Origin: Bartonella sp. AU18XJBT
GTDB lineage: Bacteria; Pseudomonadota; Alphaproteobacteria; Rhizobiales; Rhizobiaceae
Reading direction: 5' to 3'
DNA length: 64,000 nt
Assembly: GCF_028618595.1 (NCBI RefSeq)
Contig: NZ_JAQITE010000007.1
Coordinates: forward strand, 1-64,000
Shown here one piece after another: positions 11,601-20,924 of this stretch. The notes beneath the pieces were generated by a model that saw nothing but the letters and a program-made list of their open reading frames with translations, did not search any database and was not told the DNA's origin. The translations under genes were made by a program, and so were the position numbers. Within the stretch, counting starts at the first letter, position 1. Every line of letters begins with the position of its first letter.

Positions 11601-12903
11601 TGTTATGGGGCGTAATATGGCTATCCTTATCAAGGATGAGTTAGGAAAAGAGCGCGTTGTACATCGCGTTAGCTATGGTTCCCATATTTTTGTTGATGAT
11701 GGTGATGTGGTTAAACGTGGCCAACGTATAGCAGAATGGGATCCTTATACACGTCCAATTTTAACGGAAGTTGAAGGCTATGTAGGTTTTGAAGATATGA
11801 TTGATGGTTTATCTGTTACTGAAACAGCTGATGAATCTACAGGTATTACAAAGCGTTTGGTGATTGATTGGCGTGCTAATCCACGTGGTGCGGATCTTAA
11901 ACCAGCTATTATTATTCACGCAGATAAAGAAGGTGAATCCATTGCTAAATTGTACAAGGGAGGTGAGGCCCGTTATATGATGTCAGTGGAAACTATTCTT
12001 TCTGTTGAGCTTGGTGCTCATGTTAAGGCTGGTGATGTTATTGCTCGTTTGCCAATGGAAAGTGCCAAGACAAAAGATATTACGGGTGGTTTACCACGTG
12101 TAGCTGAGCTTTTTGAAGCGCGTCGTCCAAAGGATCATGCGATTATTGCCGAAGTAAGTGGCACGATTCGATTTGTCCGTGGTTATAAGAATAAGCGCCG
12201 TATTATCATTGAACCAAATGATGAAACTCTTGAGCCAGTAGAATATTTGATTCCAAAGGGTAAGTTGTTTCACTTCCAAGAAGGCGATCAAATTGAAAAG
12301 GGAGATTATATCCTTGATGGTAATCCAGCACCCCATGATATCTTGGCGATTAAGGGGGTTGAAGCTTTGGCATCTTATCTTGTTAATGAGATTCAGGAGG
12401 TTTATCGTTTGCAGGGAGTTCTTATTAATGATAAGCACATTGAAGTGATTGTTCGTCAAATGTTGCAAAAAGTTGAAATTACTGAATCTGGAGATTCTGG
12501 TTATATTCCAGGTGATCATGTTGATCGTATTGAACTTGATGAAATCAATGATAATTTGATTGCAGACGGGAAGAAACCTGCATCTGGTAATCCCATTCTT
12601 CTTGGAATTACAAAAGCTTCTCTTCAAACGCCTTCTTTCATTTCGGCGGCATCGTTTCAGGAAACAACACGTGTTCTTACTGAAGCAGCAGTTTCTGGTA
12701 AAATTGATACTTTGCAAGGTCTTAAAGAGAACGTTATTGTCGGTCGTCTTATTCCAGCAGGTACGGGTGGTACGATTTCTCAAATCCGTCGTATTGCTGC
12801 AGTTCGTGATGATTTGATTGTAGATGAGCAGCGTAAGTCTAGTAATAATGAAGCGGCTAAGGCAATGTTGACAAATATGACAACCGGCGCCGTTGCTGAA
12901 TAA
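8692..12903 (+). CDS. rpoC: DNA-directed RNA polymerase subunit beta'
   Basis: A 1403-residue beta' subunit, carrying the active-site magnesium. The N-terminal zinc site is visible ([19 protein letters not shown], about residues 70-88). The catalytic [12 protein letters not shown] is at about 459-470. The second zinc site has [17 protein letters not shown], and the bridge/trigger region has '[21 protein letters not shown]'. ATG 8692 is chosen because AAGGAG (8680-8685) sits six bases before it; an in-frame TTG at 8677 overlaps that site. A strong terminator follows, and rpsL-rpsG-fusA, which follow rpoC in many relatives, are absent here. Confidence 0.98.
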   Translation: MNHEVMNLFNPQAPAQTFDSIRISIASPEKILSWSYGEIKKPETINYRTFKPERDGLFCARIFGPIKDYECLCGKYKRMKYKGIICEKCGVEVTLSRVRRERMGHIELAAPVAHIWFLKSLPGRISTLLDLTLKDIERVLYFENYIVTEPGLTSLKLHQLLSEEEYMLAIDEFGEDQFTAMIGAEAIYELLASMELDKIANDLRLELAETTSELKQKKLIKRLKIVENFLESGNKPEWMIMKTIPVIPPDLRPLVPLDGGRFATSDLNDLYRRVINRNNRLKRLIELRAPGIIVRNEKRMVQEAVDALFDNGRRGRVITGANKRPLKSLSDMLKGKQGRFRQNLLGKRVDYSGRSVIVTGPELKLHQCGLPKKMALELFKPFIYARLDAKGYSSTVKQAKKLVEKEHPEVWDILDEVIREHPVLLNRAPTLHRLGIQAFEPILIEGKAIQLHPLVCTAFNADFDGDQMAVHVPLSLEAQLEARVLMMSTNNILHPANGAPIIVPSQDMVLGLYYLSIVSEKEPGEGMAFSDIGELYYALENKVVTLHTKIKGRVKNMGKDGKEVSKLYDTTPGRLIIGELLPRNSDISFDIVNQEMTKKNISKMIDHVYRHCGQKETVIFCDRIMQLGFSYACRAGISFGKDDMVIPDSKLRLVAETEALAKEYEQQYNDGLITQGEKYNKVVDAWGKCTDRVADEMMKRIQAIDFDPKTGRQRPMNSIYMMSHSGARGSANQMRQLAGMRGLMAKPSGEIIETPIISNFKEGLTVNEYFNSTHGARKGLADTALKTANSGYLTRRLVDVAQDAIISAVDCGTAKGLTMQPIVDAGQIVASLGQRILGRTALVDILHPVSGEVILEGGEMIEEADVAKIEEAGIQSVQIRSALTCETRLGVCAKCYGRDLARGTPVNQGEAVGVIAAQSIGEPGTQLTMRTFHLGGTAQVVDSSYLEASYEGKVEIRNRNVVRNSEGHLVVMGRNMAILIKDELGKERVVHRVSYGSHIFVDDGDVVKRGQRIAEWDPYTRPILTEVEGYVGFEDMIDGLSVTETADESTGITKRLVIDWRANPRGADLKPAIIIHADKEGESIAKLYKGGEARYMMSVETILSVELGAHVKAGDVIARLPMESAKTKDITGGLPRVAELFEARRPKDHAIIAEVSGTIRFVRGYKNKRRIIIEPNDETLEPVEYLIPKGKLFHFQEGDQIEKGDYILDGNPAPHDILAIKGVEALASYLVNEIQEVYRLQGVLINDKHIEVIVRQMLQKVEITESGDSGYIPGDHVDRIELDEINDNLIADGKKPASGNPILLGITKASLQTPSFISAASFQETTRVLTEAAVSGKIDTLQGLKENVIVGRLIPAGTGGTISQIRRIAAVRDDLIVDEQRKSSNNEAAKAMLTNMTTGAVAE

Positions 12904-12927
12904 TTTAAATACAATATCACATAATAT

Positions 12928-12962
12928 AAAAACGTCTGAATAGAAAATTCAGACGTTTTTTA
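12928..12962 (+). terminator. Intrinsic terminator of rpoBC
   Basis: AAAACGTCTGAAT and ATTCAGACGTTTT form a perfect 13-base-pair hairpin around a five-base loop (AGAAA) and run into a T tract. It lies 25 bases past the rpoC stop and closes the ribosomal-protein/RNA-polymerase transcription unit. Confidence 0.92.
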
Positions 12963-13446
12963 TCTCGAAATGCAGAAGTTGCATACTCTCCTGAAAAATA
13001 TCAAAAATTATAAGGCAATAGTTATTTTAAATATTTAGTAGCTTATTATTTTATAATGATGCTTATCTTTTTTGTTAGTTTATTTTAAAGTTTTTTAATT
13101 TCTAAAAGCAGTATAGAGTTTTTCTAAAAGATGTGAAACTCAAAAGTCATATTCAAGGAAAAGAGTTGATTATCTACAAATCAAATAATGATTGTTTTTG
13201 AATTTTAGAAAAATTGCTGATTGATATCTTCTGTAAAGATTTAAAAAGACTTATAATGAAAGATTAATAGTCTTTTCTGTAATCTAAAAATAATTGATTT
13301 TCTACTATACAATACTTGTATGACAAGAATGTATTTTCTTCTAAATTAGAATGCAGGAAAGTAGAGATTATGGTGCTTAACTGAAGTGTTATAAAAAATA
13401 GACATATTTCTTATAACAATGTGATCTATGCAGACAGAATGATAAA
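12963..13446. other. AT-rich spacer between rpoC and the MerR-type gene
   Basis: No credible reading frame is seen on either strand in these roughly 480 bases, which are very AT-rich. The only notable structure is the pair of overlapping inverted repeats at 13307-13327, listed separately. It may be remnant DNA from the loss of the rpsL-rpsG-fusA block that follows rpoC in related genera (inference). Confidence 0.6.
13307..13327. promoter_or_regulatory. Overlapping inverted repeats upstream of MerR-type gene
   Basis: ATACAA-TAC-TTGTAT (13307-13321) is a perfect inverted repeat. It overlaps a second one, CTTGT-ATG-ACAAG (13315-13327). The pair lies about 120 bases before the regulator's start. 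MerR-family proteins bind dyads of this kind within their own promoters, so this is a candidate operator; nothing beyond symmetry and position supports it. Confidence 0.35.
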
Positions 13447-13833
13447 ATGTACGAATATTATTCAATTGGAAAATTAACACGTGAGTTTTCAATAACAGCT
13501 CGGACTTTGCGTTATTATGAAGAAGAGGGACTTCTTATTCCTTTTCGGCGTGGAAATACACGGCTTTATACACAAATGGATCGTCATAAGTTAAAACAAA
13601 TACTGCGTGCTAAAAGAGTTAAATTTTCGTTGTCCGAAATATCTGATATATTGACAATGGTTGGAAAACCACCTGATGATGAGAAAAAGCTTAAGAAATT
13701 AATTGCAGGAATTCATAAAAAACGAGCTGATTTAAAGCAGATGCAGCGTGATATTGATGATCTTCTACGAGATTTAGAACGCATTGAGGAGAGTTTTTTT
13801 GAGAGCTTAGCGGAGTTGGGGGTTAATCATTGA
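13447..13833 (+). CDS. MerR family transcriptional regulator
   Basis: A 128-residue protein with the MerR winged-helix DNA-binding domain at the N-terminus (residues 5-75): 'YSIGKLTREFSITARTLRYYEEEGLL' followed by 'RLYTQMDRHKLKQILRAKR'. It ends with a long dimerisation coiled coil (about 80-120). There is no ligand-binding domain and no cysteine cluster of the metal-sensing type, so the inducer cannot be guessed. Relatives of this size occur in rhizobia near fatty-acid or amino-acid catabolism genes, but here the neighbours are rpoC and a nitroreductase. The ribosome-binding site is weak. Confidence 0.85.
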   Translation: MYEYYSIGKLTREFSITARTLRYYEEEGLLIPFRRGNTRLYTQMDRHKLKQILRAKRVKFSLSEISDILTMVGKPPDDEKKLKKLIAGIHKKRADLKQMQRDIDDLLRDLERIEESFFESLAELGVNH

Positions 13834-14041
13834 TTATAAAATTTATTTCATCTTCTTTTAGACAATTTTCTTTCTATTAAAAGAGGTAGATTATACTATC
13901 TCTAAGGGAAATCTTTAACACTGCGTGAAATGTGTAAGTCATTTAAAGAAATAGAGTGTTTGAAAAAAGCTGCAAAGGTATTTTCGCAGTATATCGTCTT
14001 TGATAAGCAAAAAAATTCTTTTCATAAAGAAAGTAAAAACA

Positions 14042-14731
14042 ATGACAGTTTCTCCTATGAGTGTTTTTCAATCTATTTTGTCACGAAAGTCAATTCGCGC
14101 TTTTACTGATCAGCCAGTTAGTTTGGAAACAATCAAAGAAATCTTAAAACTTGCAGCACGTGCACCATCTGGAACAAATATTCAGCCATGGCAAGTGATT
14201 GTGCTTACAGGAAGTGTATTACAGAAAGTAGGGCAAGAGCTTTCACAACTTGTGCTTTCAGGTGTAAAAGGAGAGCGTGAATATAGTTATTATCCACGTC
14301 AGTGGCGTGAGCCTTATATTTCAAGGCGTCGAAAAGTTGGTTTAGATCTTTATCAGAGTCTTGGAATTCAAAAAGGTGATGAAGAAAAAATACTTCATCA
14401 AAAGGCGCGAAATTTTTTATTTTTTGATGCACCTGTAGGACTCTTATTTACAATGGATCACGACATGGAAATGGGGAGCTGGCTTGATTTGGGTATGTTT
14501 ATGCAGACTATTATGTTAGCTGCACGTGGATTTGGATTAGATACCTGTCCTCAAGCTGCTTTTGCTGATTATCATAAACAGATTCGTACGCTTTTATCTA
14601 TTCCTTCTGATCGCCATATTATCTGTGGTATGGCACTTGGTTATCGCGATATGACTGCTCCAGAAAACAATTTTGAGACAGAACGAGAATCGTTAGAAAA
14701 CTTTGTACGTTTCATTGAAACATACCCATAA
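14042..14731 (+). CDS. Nitroreductase family protein (FMN-dependent)
   Basis: A 229-residue member of the nitroreductase fold, which uses FMN and NAD(P)H to reduce nitroaromatics, quinones or other acceptors. The family signatures are at the N-terminus ('SRKSIRAFTDQPV', with the FMN-phosphate-binding R-K-S-x-R, and 'AARAPSGTNIQPWQ') and near the C-terminus ('CGMALGYRD'). ATG 14042 gives the family's usual beginning; an upstream TTG at 14000 would add 14 lysine-rich residues and has no ribosome-binding site. The physiological substrate is not evident. It appears to be a single-gene unit between a MerR-type regulator and sdaA. Confidence 0.88.
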   Translation: MTVSPMSVFQSILSRKSIRAFTDQPVSLETIKEILKLAARAPSGTNIQPWQVIVLTGSVLQKVGQELSQLVLSGVKGEREYSYYPRQWREPYISRRRKVGLDLYQSLGIQKGDEEKILHQKARNFLFFDAPVGLLFTMDHDMEMGSWLDLGMFMQTIMLAARGFGLDTCPQAAFADYHKQIRTLLSIPSDRHIICGMALGYRDMTAPENNFETERESLENFVRFIETYP

Positions 14732-14906
14732 AATATTTAATTTAACGTACGTTTTGAAGAACTTGGTGCATTATGAAAAATATTTCCGATAAGAATTTCT
14801 CATCCTTATTGAATTTTAATATTGCATATTAACACTTATTTTACTACGTTTGGAACATTAAGAGCGATGGCTCTAGGGGCATTGTCTGTTTTTTGAAGGT
14901 TGGCTA

Positions 14907-15002
14907 ATGGAAAACACTATAGAAAGAAAGTGTTGGGTGGTAGCAAGGCGAGCGACATTCGTGTTTATTGTTGTCATTTTTTTAGTTTATCTCGCAATTT
15001 GA
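14907..15002 (+). CDS. Putative 31-residue single-span membrane peptide
   Basis: A short frame begins at ATG 14907, six bases after GAAGGT. It encodes MENTIERKCWVVARRA followed by TFVFIVVIFLVYLAI. The first half is charged (RKCWVVARR) and the second half is one continuous hydrophobic stretch of about 15 residues ending at the stop, the pattern of a small membrane-anchored peptide. I do not recognise it. Coding status rests only on the ribosome-binding site and the clean charged/hydrophobic layout; chance occurrence in AT-rich DNA is possible. Confidence 0.35.
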   Translation: MENTIERKCWVVARRATFVFIVVIFLVYLAI

Positions 15003-15029
15003 TTTTAAACAGGACAAACGTTATGAAAA

Positions 15030-15041
15030 AGCATATATGCT
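15030..15041. promoter_or_regulatory. 12-base perfect palindrome before sdaA
   Basis: AGCATATATGCT is a perfect palindrome 29 bases upstream of the sdaA start, inside the 14-codon leader frame. It could be an operator or form a weak hairpin; symmetry and position are the only evidence. Confidence 0.25.
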
Positions 15042-15070
15042 CAAGCTGTACTATAGTTTTGAGGTGATAC

Positions 15071-16462
15071 GTGTTTCTATCTGTTTTTGAACTTTTTAAA
15101 ATTGGAATTGGTCCTTCTAGCTCACATACAATGGGGCCAATGACCGCTGCTAATATGTTTTTGAAAAAGATAGAAGATTTTTCTCAGTCGTCTGATATTC
15201 AAGTTTCTTGTATACGTGTTTACCTTTATGGTTCTTTAGCTTTCACGGGTATTGGTCATGCAACAGATAGGGCTATCATATTAGGACTTTTAGGAGAAAA
15301 AGCTTCTACTGTTGATCCTGATAGCATGGGGGTTTTGTTAGAAAAAGTTATACGTGAAAAAAAAGTGCAACCAGAAGGACATCCCGCTTATTACTTTGAT
15401 GTGCAACGTGATCTTGTTTTTGAACGAAAGAAAATCCTCCCTGGACATACAAATGGACTAGCTTTTGAAGGACTTAATACTGATGGGAATGTTCTGTTGC
15501 GGCAGATTTATTATTCTATCGGTGGAGGCTTTGTTGTGACTGAGGATGAATTAAGCCATATGAATGATAATATACAACCAGAAGCATTTGATGTACCATA
15601 TCCATTTGATTCTGCTTGTACAATGTTATCAATGGCAGAAAAATCAGGACTTTCCATTGCTGAAATGAAGCGCTTAAATGAAGAAATAAAGATAGAGCGT
15701 TCTTCTCTTGATACAGGGCTTGATGAAATTTTTTCAGCGATGACAAATTGCATCGATAGAGGTCTTTCACAAGAAGGAGAGCTTCCTGGTGGATTGCGTG
15801 TTCTAAGGCGCGCTAAAAAGCTGCATGAAATGCTTTTGAAAAATCAAAAGAAAAATCACAATTATCCACTTTGGTCAAATGATTGGCTTTCGGTATATGC
15901 CATAGCAGTTAATGAGGAAAATGCAGCAGGTGGTCGTGTTGTTACAGCACCTACAAATGGAGCAGCAGGTGTTATACCAGCAGTTTTGCGTTATTATCTT
16001 CAATTTAATGATGATTCAGATCGAGAGGGAATACATAATTTTCTATTAACGGCAGCAGCTATAGGCGGTGTTATCAAACATAATGCCTCTATTTCTGGTG
16101 CAGAAGTTGGGTGTCAAGGTGAAGTTGGAACGGCGTCTTCAATGGCCGCGGCAGGGTTGACCGCAGCGTTAGGTGGAACACCGGCTCAAATTGAAAATGC
16201 GGCAGAAATTGCGCTTGAGCATCATTTGGGAATGACATGTGATCCTGTTGCAGGTCTTGTACAAGTTCCTTGTATTGAGCGTAATGCAATGGGAGCTGTT
16301 AAAGCGGTAACGGCTTCTTCTCTTGCATTATATGGTAATGGAAATCATTTTGTTTCTCTTGATGCTTGTATAGAAACAATGCGCCAGACTGGTCATGATA
16401 TGAGTGAACGCTATAAAGAGACAAGTAAAGGTGGTCTTGCAGTCAATGCAATCTCTTGTTAG
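15071..16462 (+). CDS. sdaA: L-serine dehydratase (iron-sulfur, single chain)
   Basis: A 463-residue L-serine ammonia-lyase that converts L-serine to pyruvate and ammonia using a [4Fe-4S] cluster. The beta domain starts '[23 protein letters not shown]'. The alpha domain carries '[18 protein letters not shown]' and the cysteines expected to bind the cluster in '[11 protein letters not shown]', '[15 protein letters not shown]' (about residues 348, 390 and 401). Both domains are fused, as in E. coli SdaA. The start is GTG, with GAGGTGA just upstream. Conversion of serine to pyruvate would feed the TCA cycle in an organism that lives on amino acids (inference). Confidence 0.95.
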   Translation: MFLSVFELFKIGIGPSSSHTMGPMTAANMFLKKIEDFSQSSDIQVSCIRVYLYGSLAFTGIGHATDRAIILGLLGEKASTVDPDSMGVLLEKVIREKKVQPEGHPAYYFDVQRDLVFERKKILPGHTNGLAFEGLNTDGNVLLRQIYYSIGGGFVVTEDELSHMNDNIQPEAFDVPYPFDSACTMLSMAEKSGLSIAEMKRLNEEIKIERSSLDTGLDEIFSAMTNCIDRGLSQEGELPGGLRVLRRAKKLHEMLLKNQKKNHNYPLWSNDWLSVYAIAVNEENAAGGRVVTAPTNGAAGVIPAVLRYYLQFNDDSDREGIHNFLLTAAAIGGVIKHNASISGAEVGCQGEVGTASSMAAAGLTAALGGTPAQIENAAEIALEHHLGMTCDPVAGLVQVPCIERNAMGAVKAVTASSLALYGNGNHFVSLDACIETMRQTGHDMSERYKETSKGGLAVNAISC

Positions 16463-17104
16463 GAGCTGGAACGTTTTTTAATCCATAACTGGACTTTTTG
16501 AGAGGGATCGTATTTCCTGATAAAGCTTATGTTTTTTGTTCCTTATAAATCAAAACTCCAATTTAATTCAGCAGCATGCTTAAAATAAATTTAAGATGGG
16601 CTCGGTGCTTTCTTAATGAATAATAGCTGTTGCATGCAAATTTTGAGGCAAAGTATTGTTGATATCTGTCTGATTTGTCTCTAAAATGGGAAAAAAGTTT
16701 AATTTGGAAAAAATAAAAGAGCGTAAAGTAAAATTAGTAATCAATTTACCATTATTTTTTTAGCTGGATTTTATGGCTTTAAAAAGTTTCCATAGCCATA
16801 TCTTTTAAGCACTGGAAGATTATACTTGAGTATTCAAGGAAAATTTGTTTTAAATCTGAATAATTATGATGAAGAGAGAGAGTTTTAAAGATTTTAATTT
16901 TTTAAATGTGAAGTTCTTTGCTACCTAGTATGGTAAAAAATACCTTGAAAAGAAACGCTAATTTACAATAATTAAGAGATATATTGGAAATATCTTTTTT
17001 ACTTATAAATTCTGTATTGATAAAAAATTAAAATAAATAATAACGTATACATTAAAAAATATTTATAAAAATTCTCATGAGAATAGAATGCACACAATAG
17101 AACA
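16463..17104. other. Non-coding AT-rich spacer after sdaA
   Basis: About 640 bases without a supported gene on either strand. A seven-base inverted repeat TATGGCT...AGCCATA is at 16772-16800, too weak to call a terminator. The stretch separates sdaA from the degraded restriction-modification island and may be part of the same decaying region. Confidence 0.55.
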
Positions 17105-18034
17105 TTATCGCGTTACTCGTTCGTGAATTTGTTTTAAAGAAACATCTCGCAACGCACCCAAGCCCATTTCACGATAGCATCTGTGAATGGCATCACGCCT
17201 CTGTAAACCAGCTGTTTTACTTTCTTCTGTAGAAATTAAAAATAAATGGGATTGTTTCTTATTTTTATCTTTTAAAGATTCAGTATCTTCGTAAAAATAT
17301 CTTGGAAAGCATTGTCCTTTTTCTATTGTATCTAGATTAGGCAAAGCTTTATTCATTAAGACAGAAAAACCACTTGCTCCTATACCTGTAACTTGTATCA
17401 CCCTATTATTAACCGCTTGTCCCATAGGACATATACGCGGCATTTGGAAAACTCTATGATTAAAAACACGATTGTAATAGAGCCACTGTTTTGTAAAAGG
17501 ATGATAAAGGCTTTGAATTAAGCAATCACTCTTAAATTCGGAAAACTTTCCCCTTACAATTTCTTCTTTCAGACTACTACTCCAACTAATTTTTGTAACA
17601 TCAATATTAACAAAATTATCTACAGATTTGATACGTACTTTACGGTCAGCATGCGCATAAGCATTATTAAAACGTTCTACTTCACTGTTATAGAACGTAA
17701 TCATATTAATCATGTTTTTAGCTAAAACTTTACGACTTGAATTATATACCCAAGCATCACGATTGGTTTTTAGACCACAAGAATAAATCTCAAATATTTT
17801 TTTTTCATGCCCTTTTTTATCACCTGATACTAAAAATGCTTTGAAACTATCATCACGTTGCCTAAGCCAATCACCATGCTTATCTGGTGTAATCATTTGC
17901 CAGCTTTGTTTATGTGTAATACCACCAACACTACCAAAGTATTGGAGTCTCTCAAGTTTTTTCGGTAGAAAGATTATTACCAATATCATGATAATAAATT
18001 TTACACTCTCCAGAAGCATTAGAATTTTTGACAA
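17105..18034 (-). pseudogene. Type ISP restriction-modification enzyme, C-terminal fragment
   Basis: This frame matches the target-recognition and C-terminal part of type ISP (LlaGI-like) restriction-modification enzymes, single large proteins with nuclease, helicase and N6-adenine methylase domains. Recognisable blocks are 'WQMITPDKHGDWLRQRDDSF', 'GLKTNRDAWVYNSSRKVLAKNM' and 'YHPFTKQWLYYNRVFNHRVF'. The first 25 or so residues are out-of-frame read-through. The true continuation of the upstream frame enters near 'KLERLQYFGSVGG', after a slip in the T6 run at 17957-17962. The end departs from the family: the terminal 'KEDIFYYVYG'-type block is missing. With nuclease, helicase and catalytic methylase parts gone, it cannot be active. 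Confidence 0.8.
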
Positions 18035-19043
18035 ACAATGTTACAGCAATACCAGTCATACTACCATTGCCAAAGACATTCTCTCCTTCTTGAGTTGCTC
18101 CATTGCTTAACATATTTTTGCGAATATCCCCCCGTAAATTAAGTACATAAATACTTGTAAACTCTTTGGCTAAAGATTTTCGTAAACCGTTCATAGAATA
18201 TCCATTGATAAAACTTCCATTTGTGACAAAGCCGATTATCCCAGCATTATCAATACGGTCACTAGCCCAGCGGATTGCACGGATATAGCTATCATAAAGC
18301 GCTTGCCTAAGATTTGCTTTTGAATGAGCGGCATAGGTTTCACGAATACGGTTATCTAGTATGAGATAGAGGTACATCTCTGTAACACCAGCTTTTTGAA
18401 GAGTTTGAGCATAATACATTAATTGAGAAACGCCAGAATTTTTGTAATCTGCTGTGGGACTTTTAAACTCTATTAAAACAGCACGGTTTCCGTTATCAGA
18501 ATCAAAATACAAAGCTATGTCAGGTCGACTCCGTAATTCCTTATTATCTTTCTCAGAAGCGGGCAAAAGTAACTTAACCTCTGAAATAAATGCTTTTATT
18601 CTCTTCTCACTTTGTAAATAGCTGTAGCTCATTAAGTTGTCATCAAGTATCCACAAATTATTATTTTTCAGTGGTAAGGGTAAGGTTTTATCAGCAGTGC
18701 AGTGTTGTGGAATAAATAAATTATGAATTTCTTTTTCTAGGGTTGTAGGTGTTAATAATTTAGAGAACTCATTCAGAATATTATCTCGGAATTGAACGTA
18801 TTGAGTTAATTCCAGACTAGCAAAGTTTTGTGCTTTTTGTAAATTTTCTTTTGGCATCCCTTTGCCTTCACGAAGAGTTTTTCTGAAGGCTAGTTTTCTT
18901 TTTGAATATTTTTTTTCGGCGTTTTCAATAAATGAATCTTCTTTGAAGATGCCCCCAATTACATCTTTTGTGTCTAGAAAGTCTACTAAATAAGGATATT
19001 CTTCAACAATTTTTTTTGAGAAGAGTACTCTTTTTTTCTTCAA
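17952..19043 (-). pseudogene. Chimeric frame: PD-(D/E)XK nuclease part joined to type ISP methylase part
   Basis: One 363-codon open frame joins two unrelated genes. Residues up to about 227 belong to the upstream ATPase gene and include a PD-(D/E)XK-like core (RPDIALYF...AVLIEFKSP, with D and E-x-K visible). From about 18353 downwards it switches to type ISP methylase sequence ('NRIRETYAAHSKANLRQALY', 'SYIRAIRWASDRIDNAGIIGF'). The join falls near 18350-18375, within 'YLYLILD-NRIRETY'. The ATPase gene's own 3' end and the type ISP gene's 5' two thirds are therefore missing, most simply through a deletion between two neighbouring genes. The upstream end is broken by a slip in the T7 run at 19031-19037. 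Confidence 0.75.
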
Positions 19044-20047
19044 TTTCTGGAAATCGGATATTAATTATTTCATCTAAGATTATCTCTAGTTTTTGATTAA
19101 TGTTCTCCCAAGTCAGTCGGGTTTCTAAGTCAGGATCTTTTTTATTAATCTCAAAATCATTCCGTTCGTCGTTAACATACTTATCCAAAACAGACGATTC
19201 TAATAAAAATATCATCATCACATTATTTATTGGATTGATATTTATAAACTTTGAAAAAGGCATAACAGTACGATTATTAGCACAATAGTAAGCCTCTATT
19301 TTAGTATTAGAATTTGTGTTCTCTTCAAAATAATAAGAAAGGGTAAAGGGAATATTTAAAGGACCAATTTTTAGAGTTTTATTTTCTAAGTAAGGTAAAT
19401 CTTGCGTATTGATTGTTCTTTTCTTTAAGCTTTCTACGTCTTCTAAATTTTTACATCCCTTAAGTTATTTACATCTTCTAAATTTTCTACATTATGTACA
19501 TAAAAGTTAATTTGGATATTTTCATCTTTCTTTAAAAAGAGTAAAGGAAGAAGATGATAATAAATTTCATTATGAACTAGGTTTATATTTAACACATTTT
19601 GTTTATAATGTCTTTCAAAATATAAATATGTATTCCACCATTTATCTTTTTGGCCATTTTCTTTTTTAAAAGAATCTTGTGTAAACTGTGGAGTGAAATT
19701 TGAGCATTATGCTCATCTTTGCTAAAATTAACAGTTTTAACTTCCTCGAATATTTTCAAGTAAGTAATACGTCCAACCCCTTTATATCCTTCTCGAATTT
19801 TATAGTCACTTTTATAGGTAGAGAAAGATTTGATATTCTCTTCTGTAAATCCATCTCCATTGTCAAAAACGCTTATAGAAAAAACTGGTTGATTCCCCCA
19901 CAAATCTACATTGCCATGAAGTTGGAATAAAATATCAATTTTTGTTGCATGAGCTTGTATAGAGTTAACGATAGATTCCTTAAGAACTGTAACGATATTC
20001 GTTTATGAAGAAAGATCGCGGATTATAGCATTAAGATTGACAAGCAT
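19003..20047 (-). pseudogene. GHKL-type ATPase gene, N-terminal part, multiply broken
   Basis: Read from ATG at 20047, this encodes the start of a GHKL (Hsp90/MutL-like) ATPase: N box 'VLKESIVNSIQAHATKIDI', G1 'VFDNGDGFTEENI' and G2 'GYKGVGRITYLKIFE'. Breaks seen: an in-frame TAA at 20003-20005 after codon 14; a frame change near 19617-19626; a missing base in the T5 run at 19448-19452; another near 19417-19427; and the slip at 19031-19037. Around 19430-19490 the frame, once corrected, gives tandem five-to-six-residue repeats (NLEDV, NLRDV, NLEDV). GHKL ATPase plus a nuclease-like domain is a layout seen in several defence proteins; I cannot name the family. Confidence 0.7.
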
Positions 20048-20294
20048 GGGTACACCAATATGTTTTATTTATATATCTCGTTGTGATATTTAAATTTTAT
20101 GATGATATTAAACGCACTATTTCTGATGAAAATTAATAACTTCTTACCGTAATAGATATTGTATATGCTTGATAATGGTTTTTATATAGAGGTATTGGAC
20201 AAGATCTCCACACACTAAAAATAATGACTAACCAAAATTTGAAAAATTTTATTAGAATCAGAAGAAATATTTCTTCTCTAACAGGAGTTTCTAG

Positions 20295-20624
20295 ATGCTT
20301 ACATCCTTTGGTAAAATTTTACGGAAACTTCGCATTGATCGCTCAGAACGCCTCTCAGATATGGCTAAGAAATTAGACATATCTGTGCATTTTTATCTTC
20401 TGTAGAGTGTAGGACTGGAGGAAAAGATAATGGAACTCTATGCGTTAGATCAAGAGGTAGTAGAAATTTTGAGAAGAGAATCGGATGCTTGTTGCAAAAG
20501 TTTTACAATCAAGACTTCTGATCCGTTGAGGCGTGTAGCTGTTGGTGAGTCTGTTAGACTGATAAACATTATTTCATAAGAAGATTTAGAACTATTAAAA
20601 AAATTATTAGAGATAAGCTGGTAA
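20295..20624 (+). pseudogene. XRE-family (helix-turn-helix) regulator relic
   Basis: ATG 20295, preceded by CAGGAG, opens MLTSFGKILRKLRIDRSER then LSDMAKKLDIS, the first helices of an XRE/HigA-like helix-turn-helix. The frame hits TAG at 20403-20405 after 36 residues. It stays readable in the same frame (SVGLEEKIMELYALDQEVVE, then DPLRRVAVGESVRLI), hits TAA at 20577-20579, and ends at TAA 20622-20624 after 'EDLELLKKLLEIS'. Two in-frame stops plus loss of the usual 'FLSxIExG' recognition segment mark it as dead. Antitoxin-like XRE proteins often sit in mobile or defence islands, matching the neighbouring relic. Confidence 0.65.
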
Positions 20625-20742
20625 AAAGAATGCGCTTTGTAAAGGAAAGTGTGAAAATCCTATTCCCTTAACTTGATTAAAGAATCTCTCAACTTAAAAA
20701 ATACATTAAAAATCAATAATTTAACAGGAATATAAAGCTATA

Positions 20743-20818
20743 TGGTGGGCGATGAGAGACTCGAACTCCCGACATCCTCGGTGTAAACGAGGCGCTCTAC
20801 CAGCTGAGCTAATCGCCC
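20743..20818 (-). tRNA. trnV: tRNA-Val (anticodon TAC)
   Basis: Read on the minus strand it forms a complete cloverleaf. GGGCGAT pairs with ATCGCCC, the D arm has TAGCTCAGCTGGTAGAGC, the anticodon loop has TTTACAC with TAC, and the T arm has GGAGTTCGAGTCTC. Discriminator A and an encoded CCA end it. The 3' end points toward the degraded defence-gene island, a common place for integrated elements. Confidence 0.96.
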
Positions 20819-20924
20819 AATGCAATGATTAGCAATTGAGTGAGAACTCTTTAAGGAAAAATTTTTCTAAACGCAAGAATAAAGATGGTATTTGATAATT
20901 TTTTTTAAAAATGCATAATCCTTC

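Larger units (their letters stand above)
14732..15070. other. Spacer before sdaA with two small frames
   Basis: This 339-base spacer has no ordinary gene. It contains a 31-codon frame (14907-15002, separate entry). It also has a 14-codon frame at 15023-15067 whose stop lies three bases before the sdaA start and whose end contains the sdaA ribosome-binding site. A small hairpin AGAGC-GATG-GCTCT is at 14861-14874. Confidence 0.5.

Noticed and set aside
12091-12783. 230-codon minus-strand open frame inside rpoC
   Set aside because: It lies wholly antisense to conserved rpoC sequence, is rich in Asn/Arg/Thr/Cys typical of shadow frames, and has no ribosome-binding site.
16772-16800. Seven-base inverted repeat after sdaA as a terminator
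   Set aside because: Stem is short, loop is long and no T tract follows.
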